Under the pieces are notes generated by a model that saw only the letters and a list, made by a program, of their open reading frames with translations, was not told the origin of the DNA and searched no databases. A stretch of 64,000 bases of DNA from Zanthoxylum bungeanum (taxonomy: Eukaryota > Streptophyta > Magnoliopsida > Sapindales > Rutaceae): NCBI GenBank assembly GCA_019454045.1, contig SKCR01025356.1, positions 186,001 to 250,000 on the forward strand. The letters run 5' to 3'. The translations under genes and the position numbers were made by a program. Every line of letters starts with the position of its first letter. Within the stretch, counting starts at the first letter, position 1. Of the stretch, positions 12,005 to 24,489 are shown in pieces.

Positions 12005-13062
12005 ATTTGAGTGTACATCTAGTATTATTATTTTTGAAACATTGTTTGGTTTCTTCAGTAAGAATAACTATTGTATAGAGTCGGCGCTTAAGAGTGACAA
12101 TGAGCCAAATCGGGCAGGACTCAGACTTTGACGAGCCTGGATGATGTCGATGGTCGGACTGGATTGACACCGAGTCCGGTTGAGCTCTGGTTGAGTAGGG
12201 GTTTTTAGAAAATGAATTTTTATTTTTATTTTTAGAAAAATTAATTATTTTTTGCCATCCCTATTGACCCTTGTCATTTTATTATTCAATTAGATTTTGT
12301 GATCAAGAATGACAATTTTGCCATTATATCTGAATTATCTATCCGATTTAGGTAGGATTTGATAAGTGTTTTAACGTAATTTAAAATATTTTTTTTTTCA
12401 GATTTAATAATGGTGTGGTAATGATCAAATATCAAGATACCTACATCGGGTATCCGCTGCGGGGTATTAGTTAGAGTTGGCAATGGGACGAAACTAGATG
12501 GTTCGGGATTTATCAATTTTTATCTCGTCTCATTTATATTACCGAGATAAGAAAATCATTATATTCAACCATTTATTTTTCTAGGATAAAAATTTTGTAT
12601 CGTCATGTCCCGCATAATGTTAAATTATGTGTCGTCTTGTTAAATCTTATCATATTCCGCTAAAATCATATCTCATTCTGTTAAATTTCATCTCATTTTT
12701 TAATATATCGTTCTACTTATTGTCTCATTTCGTCCCGTTTCATTTTCAAACTGGAACATAAAAATTTATCACAAATCTCAACATAAATGAAATGAGATCC
12801 CGTTGGTTAACCTAATATTCGCTAAATCTGCATGCTCATTTTGGTTACCAATAAGGCAATAACCAATGTCGGTTGAACAGCTTATCTGACGTATGTGTAA
12901 CACTAATCAAACCTACATAATTTGGTGGGCTTCGTCCATCTGGTGTTTATCATTGCTTCAATACAATTGTTGCACTTGTTTAAAGCAATATGAACATAAA
13001 TTGAAGGATAAAATGTATGTAGAACATAATTGATTAATTGAGCTTTTTCAATAAATAGGTTT
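12005..13062. other. Gene-free spacer with hAT-like scraps
   Basis: No gene seen. Around 12090 ('gtgacaatgagcc') and 12477 ('ttggcaatgggacg') the wording resembles ends of non-autonomous hAT elements, which commonly start with a GGCAA-type motif, but I could not pair inverted ends. The stretch 12500-12800 repeats words such as 'ctcattt' and 'gttaaat' in an AT-rich setting. Confidence 0.3.
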
Positions 13063-13369
13063 TGTTGACGGGTGATTTTAGTTCCAGGGGCAATTTCAGG
13101 ATAATGCTCCCAGAACAATCCTCATTCAACCCTGAATTTATTTGGTTATCGGGCTAAAGTGATCGGTCTCGGCTCTGATGTTGTCGGTCTTTGACATCTG
13201 CATCATGATGTGTCCTCAGGTCGGTCAAATCCATGAAACCGGGTCTGAACATCATTTCTGGTCGAAGAATGGCTAATACCCTCAGAACATTCGTCCTCCC
13301 TAAAAGAGAATTTCATTTTTGCCCTCGCCATACTGTTCAAATACTTTGTCACAAAAAACACCATCAACA
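13063..13369 (-). repeat. Left LTR of element D (3' LTR in its orientation), internally deleted
   Basis: The first 88 bp match the start of the 930-bp LTR at 37783, and the rest (from about 13155) matches its last 230 bp very closely. About 620 bp are missing between them, joined at a short 'tat' identity. It ends ACCATCAACA at 13369 and is followed by a minus-strand purine-rich tract. Confidence 0.85.
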
Positions 13370-13386
13370 TCTGTCCCCTAGTTCTC
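13370..13386 (-). other. Polypurine tract of element D
   Basis: On the minus strand the bases entering the LTR read gagaactaggggacaga, the purine-rich primer site for plus-strand DNA synthesis expected just before a 3' LTR. Confidence 0.55.
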
Positions 13387-14410
13387 GGTTTCAACGATAG
13401 CACGAATTGGTACCGGGAACTATGAATTCAGGGGAATGTTGATCAACCGAGTGGATGATTGCCTCTAGGAGCTACAAAAACTACCTCGGCTTCCAATCAG
13501 GTCGTCACAGTCATCTCCATGTGCTCGATCATTGAGAATCCTGATGCCTATCCAGTCGGTGATCGTGTCTTGAAGTGAGTTACCTCTTTTACCCTTCTAG
13601 TAGCCGTCCCTTGGAAATCGTATACCATTATTACATCATAAATGCCCATCAAATTTTTTTTAGGGTTTAATCCGGCCGTGACACTTGTCGAGCATCCACG
13701 ACTCCCCCGCCAAAATCAAAACAATCAATCATTCAAGGGGTAGCTGAAGGGCTTCCAATCTCGGCCGTTCATCACAATATGAGTATATGAAACTTGAAAG
13801 TGACACGCGGAGCACATCCGAGACCTATCTCTCATCTAACGGCCAGAAATGCCCCGAACTGTCTACAAAATGGGAAACAACACACATTTCTCTCTTTTAC
13901 GAAAACTAGCACTTCTAAAGCGCAAGAGACTTCTTCCCCACTTGTCTGAGATCAGCAAACTTCAAGACTGACCAAACCAAATCTCTGCACAAACTCTCAA
14001 ATCAAGTAAGTCTTTTGTTCGACCTTCTTCTTCTCAATTCTCGAAACTCGTCGTGTTCATTTGATGCATGCAAAAGTTCACATACTTGTTCTTGCTGCTT
14101 TCTATTATGTTTTTGCCTATGTTCTGTGTTTTAAATATGTAGTGTGGTTTGTGGGTTGGTTGGGTGGTGTAAAATGCATGTGTTTCTTGGTCGAATGATG
14201 GGTTGTGGGTTAGGGTGTTTGATTTTCGGATTTTCCCGGGTTTGCTGTTTGGTGTGTATTTGGTTTGATGTTTTAGGAAGAGATTTACTATTGTTTTGCC
14301 ATTGTTAGGACGTTTAGAGACTTTTCATGTGAGTCCCTGGTTGCTAGAATAACCTTTTAGCGTGTGACTCCCCCAAACTGATTACTAACTGCCCTTCTCG
14401 GACCCTGCCA
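13387..14410. other. Element D internal sequence ahead of the antisense ORF
   Basis: No long open frame. The plus strand at 13900-14400 looks like a 5' leader of the ORF that follows: a pyrimidine-rich stretch, a possible intron donor 'aatcaagtaagt' near 14000-14011, then a T/G-rich intron-like run ending near a 'tgccag' at about 14418. This is consistent with an antisense gene having its own promoter and leader intron, but I cannot prove it. Confidence 0.3.
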
Positions 14411-15912
14411 TTGCCAGGAATGTCAGACGCTGAATCATCCTTAGCTCGGCCCTTAATCTCCCAACTTCCTCGTACTGAAGAGGCTTCCTCCAGCTCGGCT
14501 AGCTTGGAGGAATTAGATACCACTCCAACCCATTCACAGGAAGAAAATGACACTTACCATCACCGAATTCCCTGGAAAAATCCTGAACCGGGGGAATTAG
14601 ACTGGTCCTTGCTGGACATGGATCGTCCTTCAACCATCACAGAAGATGCTTTGAGCATACTCTGCCATCAGTATGAGGTCCCCATAGACATATCACTTGA
14701 GGTCTCGGGCCTTACCGAATTCGCAAGTCGGCTTGAGTCTGGCTCTGTGGCTTTTTTCTCTTCATTCTTCGAGTGCGGTTTGCGGCTGCCCATCCAGTCC
14801 TATTTTACGATGATGCTTGCCGTGATGGAAGTTACTCCATGCCAGCTGAATCTGAATAGTTGGAGGATACTGGCTGGTCTTTTCGTGATATGGCACCGAG
14901 CGGGCCTAGGAGAACCGACCTATGTGGAGCTGTAAAGACTGTACAAACTAAAGGCCAACCCAAAATCCCATCACGGTTGGTACTACCTTTCTTCTTACGC
15001 CGACGTATCTGCCATTATCACCGAACTCTCTTAAACTATCAAGAACTTCAAAGGCCCCTGGTTCTGGGCCACGGGCGACTAGGGCCGATCTCGATCAACA
15101 GATTCCATAGAGATAGACTACCAGACGTCTTTTCGGCAAAAGGTGAGTACCTGAGCCCTTATTTTTTCCGTAAACTTTATGAAAAATACTAACTTCCCAA
15201 ACCTTTTCAGTCTGCTGGAGTGATCCTCTCAAAGTCAGTCATGAGGTCCAGACCAGAATTAAGAAAGCCCGGAGTTTCTCCTGCTCCTGGAAGAGAATTA
15301 TCAACGATGCTACATTTGTAGAATCGGGCCTCATCCGGAACACACCTCCATAGGCTCTAGGAAGATTAGGCAGTTATCGTCTGACCTTCTTACAAATTTC
15401 ATGTGCTCAGCTCGAATCTGAATGAAGTTATCCGTACTCATAAACTGACCATACTTTATGCCTTGTATTTTGTAGGAATGATGAATCCAGGCAAGGTCAT
15501 GGGGCGGATTCAGAGTCTGGCCAAGAAGGCTGATCATGGTGAAACTGGAAGTTCTCACCGGCGATTGACCACTTCGATTCCTTCTGAGGCCAAGGGAAAA
15601 GCCAAACTGTTTGCTCATCTAGTGGCACATCCTCTCACACTAGCTGATCTGAGCCCGACAGTCCAACTGTCTCCTGCCTCATCCAGACCTTCGAGCAAAC
15701 GCCGCCATTTATTCGGCGAAGAAGTAGTCGAGCTTGAAGAGGAAGAAGAAACAGAACCCCCCACCAACAAAGCTATCACACGGAAGGAGAATAAAACGGC
15801 AGAGGCTCCTTCTAGGACCGGGAAGGGTGGGGTGGTGTTGGGGGTGAATGACCTTAATAAGAAGGTCCAGGATGCGGTAGCCCATTTGGTGTTGGATAAT
15901 TATAACCCATAG
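14411..15912 (+). pseudogene. Antisense ORF of element D, 5' part (putative gypsy-type transposon protein)
   Basis: From ATG 14411 the frame runs 174 codons with a Ser/Glu-rich N-terminus, then a block containing 'FFECGLRLPIQSYF' and 'CQLNLNSWRILAGLF'. That block is the signature of the plant family known as 'putative gypsy type transposon' (the Transposase_28-type domain); its function is unknown. The conserved reading continues past stops near 14933, 15031 and 15076 ('KSHHGWYYLSSYADVS') to an AAAAG/GTGAGT donor at 15143. An acceptor (ttttcag) sits at 15210, followed by a 47-codon exon 'CWSDPLKVSHEV...' and another acceptor (ttttgtag) at 15475. The last exon codes a Lys/Glu-rich, acidic tail (EELEEEEE-like at about 15720-15760) before copia C interrupts. 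The gene runs opposite to the element that carries it. Stops show decay. Confidence 0.7.
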
Positions 15913-15918
15913 CATCAC

Positions 15919-17840
15919 TGTCTGTAAAAGACATGGTGTTCTTTGTACAAATTAACTATGTGACAAATGAAATTGCTCTTTTATCATTTGTAATTGGATT
16001 ACTTGAATATATAAATGATAAAAGTCCATATGATTAGTACCAAATTAATAAGATATGAGACAATATTAATCCACGAAAGGTTAATCATTAAATATCCCTA
16101 GTCGTAGTATTATCGAGACTGGACATCGATAATGCAGAATATGATAATATTACACTTGTGCGCGTTATGGAAGCTTAACGACATAGTTCTCATATATTTA
16201 AGTATATGATATTTATGCAAGTGTGATAGGAGGTTCTGTTAGCCGTTGGACCGGGAACAGCTTCGCTCTGGATAGACCCCTCGGAATCCCATTGGTAGTA
16301 TGACTATGTGTCTATGGGAATCCGAATCAGGGTAGGTGTATTTGGTCTTAACTTGAGACTTGCATCACTAATACTTACGACAATCAGTATACTTTAGTTT
16401 TGGTCATCCGTGGCTTTAACAGGTTCTGTGTACGCCTCTTCTGGATATACTGAGAATCGTGGTGTGTTGGGTGTGATGTCAAGATGGAAGTATCACTTCA
16501 GTCTTATGGAGATGATAATCACACAGGGATACAGAACTAGTACTCATAAATGATATAGCTATCGGGAGAGTATGACTAGGTCATGATTATCTGATTAAAG
16601 AGACTAGCTACTAGTGATCCGATATATGCTTCGTACGGGGAAGACACAATTCCAGCCCCAGACCTAGCATGTGACATCTAATACTGGATCGTAATATGCA
16701 ATACTTAGTATACTACGCCTGATACAGATTATATATATTCCATATTGAATATATTTCTGGAGAATTGGGTAGGAATGATGCTTTGCTAAAAGCCAACCAT
16801 GTCTTGTAAATCGGTAAGAACGTGGTACCGAGTACGCATATGTTCGGATAGTCCGATGACCGTATTTACTGCCAACATATCCAGGAATCTCTTGGTTCGC
16901 TTCCCAAAGATTCACTCATGATATTTGACTCGAATAAAATTAATCTGAGATTAATTATGAGAGAGAAAATTAATCTGGGATTAATTACGGCAAGAATTAA
17001 TCTAAGATTAATTACCAGAGAAAGAATTAATCTGGGATTAAGTGCGTCGAGAATTTATCTGGGATTAAATTCGTCGAGAGGAGAGAACGCAATTAATTTC
17101 GAATTAATCGACAAAGTAAATTTAATAGTGAAATTGGATTTTACTATTTAATTTAATTAATTGGGCTAAAATAATATATTAGATATATTAATTGAAATTG
17201 AATTTCAATGCGGAATTAAATTGGATTTTAATTCTAGCGAACGAATTAATTTAGAATTAATTCGCAAGCGACTTCCGTAATAATTTTATGAGGCATTATT
17301 ACTTAATTAAATTGGATTTAATTACGTTGCGGCGGAAAATTTATTTAATCGGATTAAATGAAACTGAGCCCGATGTGTGTAGTCTCACTCAACTTGAATT
17401 TTGAATTTAAGTGTGGGACCCACCAACTTACATCACTAGTCAATCACTTTGATGGAAGTAGTTGAAATAGTAATTGGATTGCTTATTACACACACCAACC
17501 AACTTAAAGTAATTTTGGAAGTCAACATTTTGGTATTAGATTTTGGAAATCAAAATGCATTATTCACTCTCTCTTTACTTGTCAAAACCGTGAGCCTCTC
17601 TCCATGGAAGACATTTTTGTTCTTCAAAATTTATTCTTCATAGCACATAGGGAGTCAAAAGATGGTGATAGGGAAACTCACCCTTGAGTTTGGAATTCAA
17701 ATCAAAGGCTTGGAGCTTCCAACAAAGAAGAAAAAGTCTTGAACTTCATCCGATCAAAGTGAGTATTTCCGCAACCTTCTTTGATTTATTCACACAAAAA
17801 TCACCTTAGAGATCCTTGGCATGTTCTAGGAACACTAACA
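15919..17840 (+). repeat. 5' LTR of copia element C
   Basis: It starts near TGTCTGTAAAAGACATGG and ends AACACTAACA at 17840, directly before the primer site. The right end and most of the last 860 bp are confirmed by the 3' copy. It contains a field of palindromic repeats at 16938-17085. A start 4 bp further right (TGTAAAAG) is also possible. Confidence 0.75.
16938..17085 (+). repeat. Tandem palindromic 'attaatc-tgg-gattaat' units in LTR C
   Basis: About five imperfect units of 30-33 bp each hold an inverted pair, attaatc and gattaat, around a 2-3 base centre, separated by spacers such as 'tacggcaag' and 'tgcgtcgag'. Four units persist in the 3' LTR at 27063-27160. Each unit could form a small hairpin in RNA. 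Confidence 0.8.
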
Positions 17841-17841
17841 A

Positions 17842-17854
17842 TGGTATCAGAGCC
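17842..17854 (+). other. Primer binding site of element C
   Basis: TGGTATCAGAGCC starts one base after the LTR end, matching the initiator-Met tRNA 3' end used by most plant copia elements. It confirms the plus orientation. Confidence 0.9.
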
Positions 17855-19942
17855 ATCCTAAGTTTGATTTGAAAATTTAGGGTTCATGAATTTAATTTGG
17901 GGATTTTATGTTTGGAGCATGATTTGCCTAAATTGATTGTGTGGTTATGTTTATACGATGTTGAATTGGATTTGTGCATTATTGGAATTGAGATAAATTG
18001 ATTAGATCAAAAATCCATAATTCCCAAAACACGGTCGAATGCACCCTAGGAGTAGCTCATGGTGATTTTTTGAAAATTTTCAATTGGATATGTTGTTGGC
18101 ATGAAATGTATGTTAGATGTTGATTTAATTGGATTGAAATCAAATTGCATGATGAATTCTTGTCAAAACCGTGAGCTATAAGCATGTAGAATGAATTGTT
18201 TTGCTTTAATTTTTGTTGGACATGAATTGGAATTAAAGAGCATGATTAATTGGATTAATTAGTGTTTTGGAAACATTAGATTAGTTGATTAATTATGTTA
18301 ATTACACTTGAAATGGATTAATATGTAATTTGGAATAATGTATTAATTTAATTGTTGTAATTAGGCTTAATGGGCTTGGTTGGGCCAAGTTTGGTTTTGG
18401 ACAATTGGGTTGGATCCAATTGGGCCTAAAACCATTTCCATAAAGTCCAAATATGCTAATTGGACCTTTAATAATTTAATTCGGCCTAATGGGCCAAAAT
18501 TGATTTTTGGGCAAAGGGTGATTCCTTATTGGGCCTTGGCACCTTGGGTTGGATCCATAATGGCCAAAGCCCACGCCTAAAGAATTAATTGAAAGCCCAT
18601 TGGACTTTAATTGAATAGTATTGGATACTAATTGGGCTTTGAGACCCAATTGGATTGGATTTGGAATCTAAGTCTAAAAGACACTATTAAAAGTGTAATT
18701 ATTTAATTTGGAATTAAATATGAATTTGTATTGGAAATAATTTGAATTGGATTTAAAATCGTAATTCAATATAATTCAAGAATACGTACTTTGAGTATTT
18801 ATTCTTAGACGAGTTAGACTCACGCAAATCAAATCGTTGTTTGAACATTGGATGGTCATTAATCAAAGATTAATTAATTGGATTAGATTGATTGAATAAC
18901 ATGCTTTGTGTGAATACTTGGATGTATTGTATGAATAATGTATATCGGATGGATATTAGAAAGGTGAGGGCAATTTTGGAAATTGTTGTAATAAATTTAG
19001 AATTTATTAAATTGGACCTGCGTGTCCAGCCTATTATCTCTATTCTCTTTGTATTTCTCTTCTCACCAATTCCCCTAATGTAAATGAGGTTTCTTTTAGT
19101 GTTATGTAATTAGGTAGAAGTATGAATAGTGCTAGCGGGATAGAGGAAATGGAGAGATTTGTTATAGGAACAAAGTTTGTTATATATCCATCCGCATATC
19201 ATTATTATTATATTCGCGCCTTATTATGGTTTTAGAATGCATGCTTAAGGTGTATGGTGAGACTTAATCAAAGATAATAAATTGGATGCCAATTTACGCG
19301 AAAACCCTCATAAAATATTAAGCGTTTTTCCTTCCATTGAGTGGTCTCTCTCAAGATCCAAGATTGGCATTGGTTTGTTGGCCAAAGTCAAGATCAATGT
19401 CCATCGCGGATGTGTTTGAACTACGAAAGCTTTGTTCTATATCACATGTCTTGGGCGGTTGTGACTTGTTGGCCAAAGTCTAGGTCACTTCTAGTTCATC
19501 GACGTGGATTACGAAGCTTTCCCACTGTCAATGGGTCTCGCTTAACTGGAATCATTAAGTTTGTTGAGCCAAAGCCAATGCTTAATTGATTCAGAGGAAA
19601 AATGTTAGGAAATATATTGGATATATTTACATATATTGTATATATGTTTCAGACTTGGAGATCCACCTACCGGATCTAGGAATTGGATGAGATCCAATTG
19701 ATCTTAGAGATCTACCTAGATAAGTTTCATATAGCTTGTTGGCCAATGTCAAGGTTGCGTGTTATTTAATGGGATTCTAGCCCACTAGGAAACTAGGTTT
19801 CCCGAGTACTCCACAGAGGGTTAGAGGCTCGCCGAAAAATAGTGGGAGGCTAGTAGTAAATTTGTAATTTCATTTAGATACTTGCCAACACGCGCTCTTT
19901 TATTTTATTTATCGTTGTTTAAATACATATTAGTTGGACTAA
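17855..19942 (+). other. Leader region of element C
   Basis: No credible coding sequence. Two notable sub-regions: 18360-18660 is dense in TGGGC(C/T) words in both orientations, and 19370-19755 has four spaced copies of a 'ttgttggccaaagtc' motif (listed separately). Copia families here have unusually long leaders of about 0.8 to 2 kb before gag. Confidence 0.5.
19374..19755 (+). repeat. Four dispersed 'ttgttggccaaagtc' motifs in leader of C
   Basis: Copies at about 19374 (ttgttggccaaagtcaag), 19466 (cttgttggccaaagtcta), 19559 (gtttgttgagccaaagcc) and 19734 (gcttgttggccaatgtcaag), spaced 92, 93 and 175 bp apart. The related copia B has a different motif repeated in the same position of its leader. 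Confidence 0.75.
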
Positions 19943-20897
19943 CACTACAAGAAAAAAGGCTTTTACTGATACTAAATTAGTGTCAGTAAAGGGTTTTACT
20001 GACACTATATAAATGTGTCAGTGTTGCCGCAGCCAGAAATCACTGACACTAGTTTCTAGTGTCAGTGATTCTTAGTGTCAGTAAACGTTAATACTGTAGT
20101 ATCAGAAAATTATTGACACTATGGTATCAGTAATCTCTCACACTATTTTAGTGTCAGTAATTATTGACACTATATCATCAGTTTTTAGTGATACTATAGT
20201 GTCAGTAAATTTTGTTACTGCAGTATCAGTATATCGCATATATTTGATTTTTAGTGTCAGTAATTATTGTTACTATAATATCAATATCCGTCAATATCTT
20301 TTAAAATTTAAAAATCGTATTATTTCACAATTATATATCTTATTTTTTGTATTTAAATTAATCATAAAATATATATATATATATATACCAACTCAATGAA
20401 ATAAAAACTAAAAAATTACATTTATATAAAATTCGCAATATAATAGATTAATCGTATTAATCAATTCAACAGTATCACATGATGAATACAAAAACTCCAT
20501 AGACAATCTTTAAATTAACATATATATATTTCAAAAACTACTCTTAAAGTCCCATCAAAATGTCATGCCCCCACCAAAATTCATGATACTTGTTGAGAAG
20601 CCTGCAACAATCCCCCAACAATATGATATCTGGCACAAAATCTGAAATTATAAACCAAATGTTAAGAATTAGATGGACTTCCAAAAAAAATCGATATCTT
20701 CATAAATAAAAACATTAAATACATCCAAATAAAAATACAAAATATAACCCTAATCTAATTTTTGTCACATAAAGCACTTATTGACAATAACCATACCAAC
20801 AACCTAAGAGCATGCATATAAAAAACCAAATGGCATCCATAATAACAAGTTGTATCTTTCATACCGCTACATAATCACCAAAACAAACAAATCAATA

Positions 20898-20928
<31 letters not shown>

Positions 20929-23900
20929 GACGGACATAAAACTGAAATAAAAGGATCTCATGAACCAGATGAAGTTTATCAGATGACATGATCTAATATT
21001 GTTTCCAAATGCAGGAAGCAAATCAAGATGACAAGATAGTTGTTCATTATGGAATTCCTGGAAACTAAAAGTTCAAAGCTCAAAATGTACTAGAATGTAA
21101 CATTCCAGGTAATTGCCATAAAAATAGATGAGATAAACATGTTAGATCTCAATATACAAATACTGCGATATCGGATTAAGCTGAAACTGAAACTGTACTT
21201 TGCACCATCTGAAAGGACCCAAACTGAAACTGAAACTGAAAATGAGATAATAAAGTTGATTTAGTCCATTAGTTGCTTACTAGATTTCCACAAATATTTG
21301 CATCCTAACCAGTAACCACCGCCCCCCTTAATAAGCCGCAACTTGCAAGAAATTTAACAAATGATATTATGATGCAGAACATTACCTTTGTGAATAGCTG
21401 ACTCCTTGTATGGAAAGGCTGCAAAACAAATAAAAATTTTAACATATAAGAAAAGTGAAAACTCAAGCCAATAATTCAAGGTTCAAAATTGTCATAGGAA
21501 AGGATGAAAAGCTAGAATTAGAAGTATGGAAGTAGAATTATCCTAGGGGCTAGGACCGCTCTCATGCTGCATCAATGGCATGGTAAGAGAATCAGTCTAC
21601 ACCATTTGGAGGCCTAACACTATGACTCTAAATCCAGATGATCAAGTTGTTCTTTGAGAAAGGAACAAGAATTTATAGTATCTATAAGAATTCTCAGTTT
21701 CTTGGCTTGAAATTTTCATGAAGTTCAGTCTCTAAAAGAGGTATTTCAAAATTAGTTTTAAAATGATTATTCAATGCCCAAATCTGGAGTTACTCTTCTC
21801 TTCATTAGATGCGGGAAGTTAAATTGATAAGGGTTGAGAAGAGAACCTGCAAGTTCGTAGATGAATAACTACAACTATAGCTCTTTTCATTCAGTCAAAT
21901 TTCTATTTGAAAGCATGAAACCAAAAGATTAGTAGACGAAGCTGTATCATGGAATGAATTTTTGAAAGAAAATAAAAAGTAGAGGAAGCTTTAGTAATAC
22001 AGATTAAACTAAAGTAACACAAAACTCCCGACTCAAAAACCTTTTTTCCCACTCAAAATCTCAAGGGCATCCAGGCGAAAAGAACCCAAACCAACAAGCA
22101 GAGTTCATTCACGTTTCGGTGCAGACTACAATCTCCCAAATATAGGAGTTGATAGATCAGAAGAATGCAGAAGAATAAATCAGTACTTACAGCTTCAGTG
22201 CAACCAAATAGAAGGCTAACCAAAGACTTCCACTACAGGAATGCTTCAAGGGACTGCCCCATCTGCATGATTCTCAGATGTCACAAAAATCTGAAAATAT
22301 TAAACATGGGGAAAAATGTATTTAGTCTTGTGCTTACCAAAAATGCTATAAATGAAAATTGTAGCTCCCTGAGAAGTGAGTCCTCAGAACCTCCATAATT
22401 CTTTGTTATTACGCTCTCCAGTAACTGTGTCTGAACATACCATTATATACCCAAACATCAGCATAAGTAATAATTCAAAGTTTCTGTCTTGGAATGATAA
22501 TGACTAAAAAACCAGATGCGTTGAAGCTTGCCTTGTCAAGATTCAGAGAAGTGAGTTCTCCCGCATGAATTCCCTTGCGCTTAATAACTCAGGGCATTGA
22601 TGTGTAGTAACATCCTTTCCTCTGAGTCTTGTCAACAGTTGTTGAGAACTCACTAGCCTTTAACTGTTCATCTAGATGACAGGTGCCATATCCCCCAAAG
22701 GTTTCAACAAGTATCAATCAGAACATGGCAAAACTTCATCAGGTAAAAAACTATCTCCAAGTTCATGTCTGACATAGAGAACATCGAGACACTGTTAATA
22801 GAATATTTTACATCATGATGTTTTAACTTTCAAGTCTCAAAGCAATCTTACCCACTAGCAGAACTCACAAATAAAACAATTAACCACCAAATTAAACCCA
22901 TCAGGGCATAAAACTGAAATAAAAGATATGATTCATTGCTTTCACTGAATAAAAAATCTGGGGAAAAAAATCTAAGCTAAAAGTAGAAACAAGAATGTTT
23001 AATTTACAGAAAAGAGAAATATAGGAGTTGCGTTATATCTTCCAGAGTGTACTCATTAATCCCCATGAACGCAACCACAAATTTATTAATTCATACTGCT
23101 CATTTATGATTCTGTTCTGGCTATTGCTACTGCCACTGCCAATCCTACCCCTTGCTGTTTCTACATCATCTACTGCTTTTACTTCTTTCATTACTACCAC
23201 CGTTACTAATTCTGCTTCTACCAATTGTTACAGCTATTATCATCACTTCTACCATTGCTATTGTTACCCCACTTACATAATTATGTCAAATTTCAGATTT
23301 TCATTTTATTTCTTTCCCCTGACTATTAATAACATCCAGAACATTTTCATAACTCTTCCACACTGCAAATCTAGAAATCCCCAATTTTTAGGGTTCTTGG
23401 CATAATTTCCCAAATTTCAATCTTTTCAATTCTGTTAATCCGTTCCAAGTTCATATATAAAACTGAAATTAAATTACTTTTAACAAGATTCTAATTCATT
23501 ATTTAAACCCAATTTCGAGTTTTATCTAAAAACCCTAAATCACCCAAATTTAATCAAACTCAAGAAATCATAGTCATGGTGTACTTACTTGAATTTCCTC
23601 ATGTATTCTATGAACGTTAAAAAGCTACCGACATTGAAATTAGGCTCTCTGGCTTTCTTTCCACTATTCTTCTTCGATTTCTCTTCCTCGCTCAGACTCT
23701 GCCTCTGCTCGTTTCTGCTTTCTGCCTCTGCTCACTGACTCCTGGCGCCAAGAACAACGCCGGAGACTCGCCGGAAGTTGGTAACATCACCGGACTTCTC
23801 CCTTTCTCTGGTCTCTCTCTCGGCCCTTCTCGAGCTCTCTCCCCTTCTCTCGATCTCTCTAGGCCTTTTTTGGTTTCTCCCCAATGTGTCCAAAATTGAA

Positions 23901-24332
23901 AATGTGTCTAAATAAATATCTAGGGCCTTTATATACAAACCCTAAAAAATTTATATCAATGGTTACAATTTCGAGTCTCAGCAGACTTAAGGAAATAATT
24001 TTTTTTTAATTTTTTTTACTGATACTAAGGTATCATTAATTACTGACACTAAATTTACTGATACTCTAGTGTCAGTAATATATGCGAAAAACGTCACTTC
24101 CGCGAGGTGTTGGTTCGACTCTAGACGACTACGCGTTTTTTTTTTTTTTTATTTCTTACTGATACTATTGTAATAGTAATTACTGACACTAAAATCGCTG
24201 ATACCATAGTGTCAGTAATTATTGATATTTAAGTGAAAAACACGAAAATATGCCCATTTACACGTCGTTTCTGACACTTTTAGCCTAGTGTCACTAACCT
24301 TAGTGTCAGTAAAGGCCTTTTTTCTTGTAGTG
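19943..24332. mobile_element. CACTA (En/Spm) transposon, probably non-autonomous
   Basis: It begins CACTACAAGAAAAAAGGC and ends with the inverse, GCCTTTTTTCTTGTAGTG, flanked by a 3-bp duplication taa (19940-19942 and 24333-24335). These are the diagnostic CACTA ends. The first 340 bp and last 320 bp are packed with sub-terminal motifs of the form actgacactatagtgtcagt in both orientations, the kind bound by the element's transposase. The 4.39-kb size is small for an autonomous copy and I see no transposase domain. It lies in the leader of copia C, so it arrived after C. Confidence 0.92.
20560..23930 (-). other. CACTA interior; possible captured or decayed intron-rich gene on minus strand
   Basis: On the minus strand a pyrimidine-poor leader at 23930-23740 is followed by an open stretch of about 45 codons without an ATG (near 23715-23590, containing 'REPNFNVGSFLTFIEYMRKF') that ends at a good intron donor, caa/gtaagt, at about 23588. 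Further minus-strand sequence to 20560 is AT-rich with only short frames, as expected of introns and UTRs. I do not recognise a protein. It may be the 5' end of a transposase gene or a captured host gene. Confidence 0.3.
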
Positions 24333-24489
24333 TAATATCTATTATTGCTTTCTATGAACAGTTAGACTGTACTTAAAATACTACTCCACTTGTAGTTGGT
24401 TATATAGTTGAACTATAGTGACCATTACATTTTGAGTGTACCCAAAATCGTTGATTGGATAGTTGGACTATAGCAATCAAGATGACTGA

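Noticed and set aside
14411..14935. A host protein-coding gene
   Set aside because: The domain wording belongs to the plant 'putative gypsy type transposon' family, and the frame lies between matched LTRs with a target duplication.
20121..20399. 92-codon frame at the start of the CACTA element
   Set aside because: It is the translation of sub-terminal repeats (actgacac/gtgtcagt) and a TA run.
23028..23405. 125-codon hydrophobic frame, possible membrane protein
   Set aside because: Low-complexity Ser/Thr/Tyr-rich text from a CTA/TTC-rich stretch within the CACTA element; no known domain, and a 63-codon minus-strand frame overlaps it.
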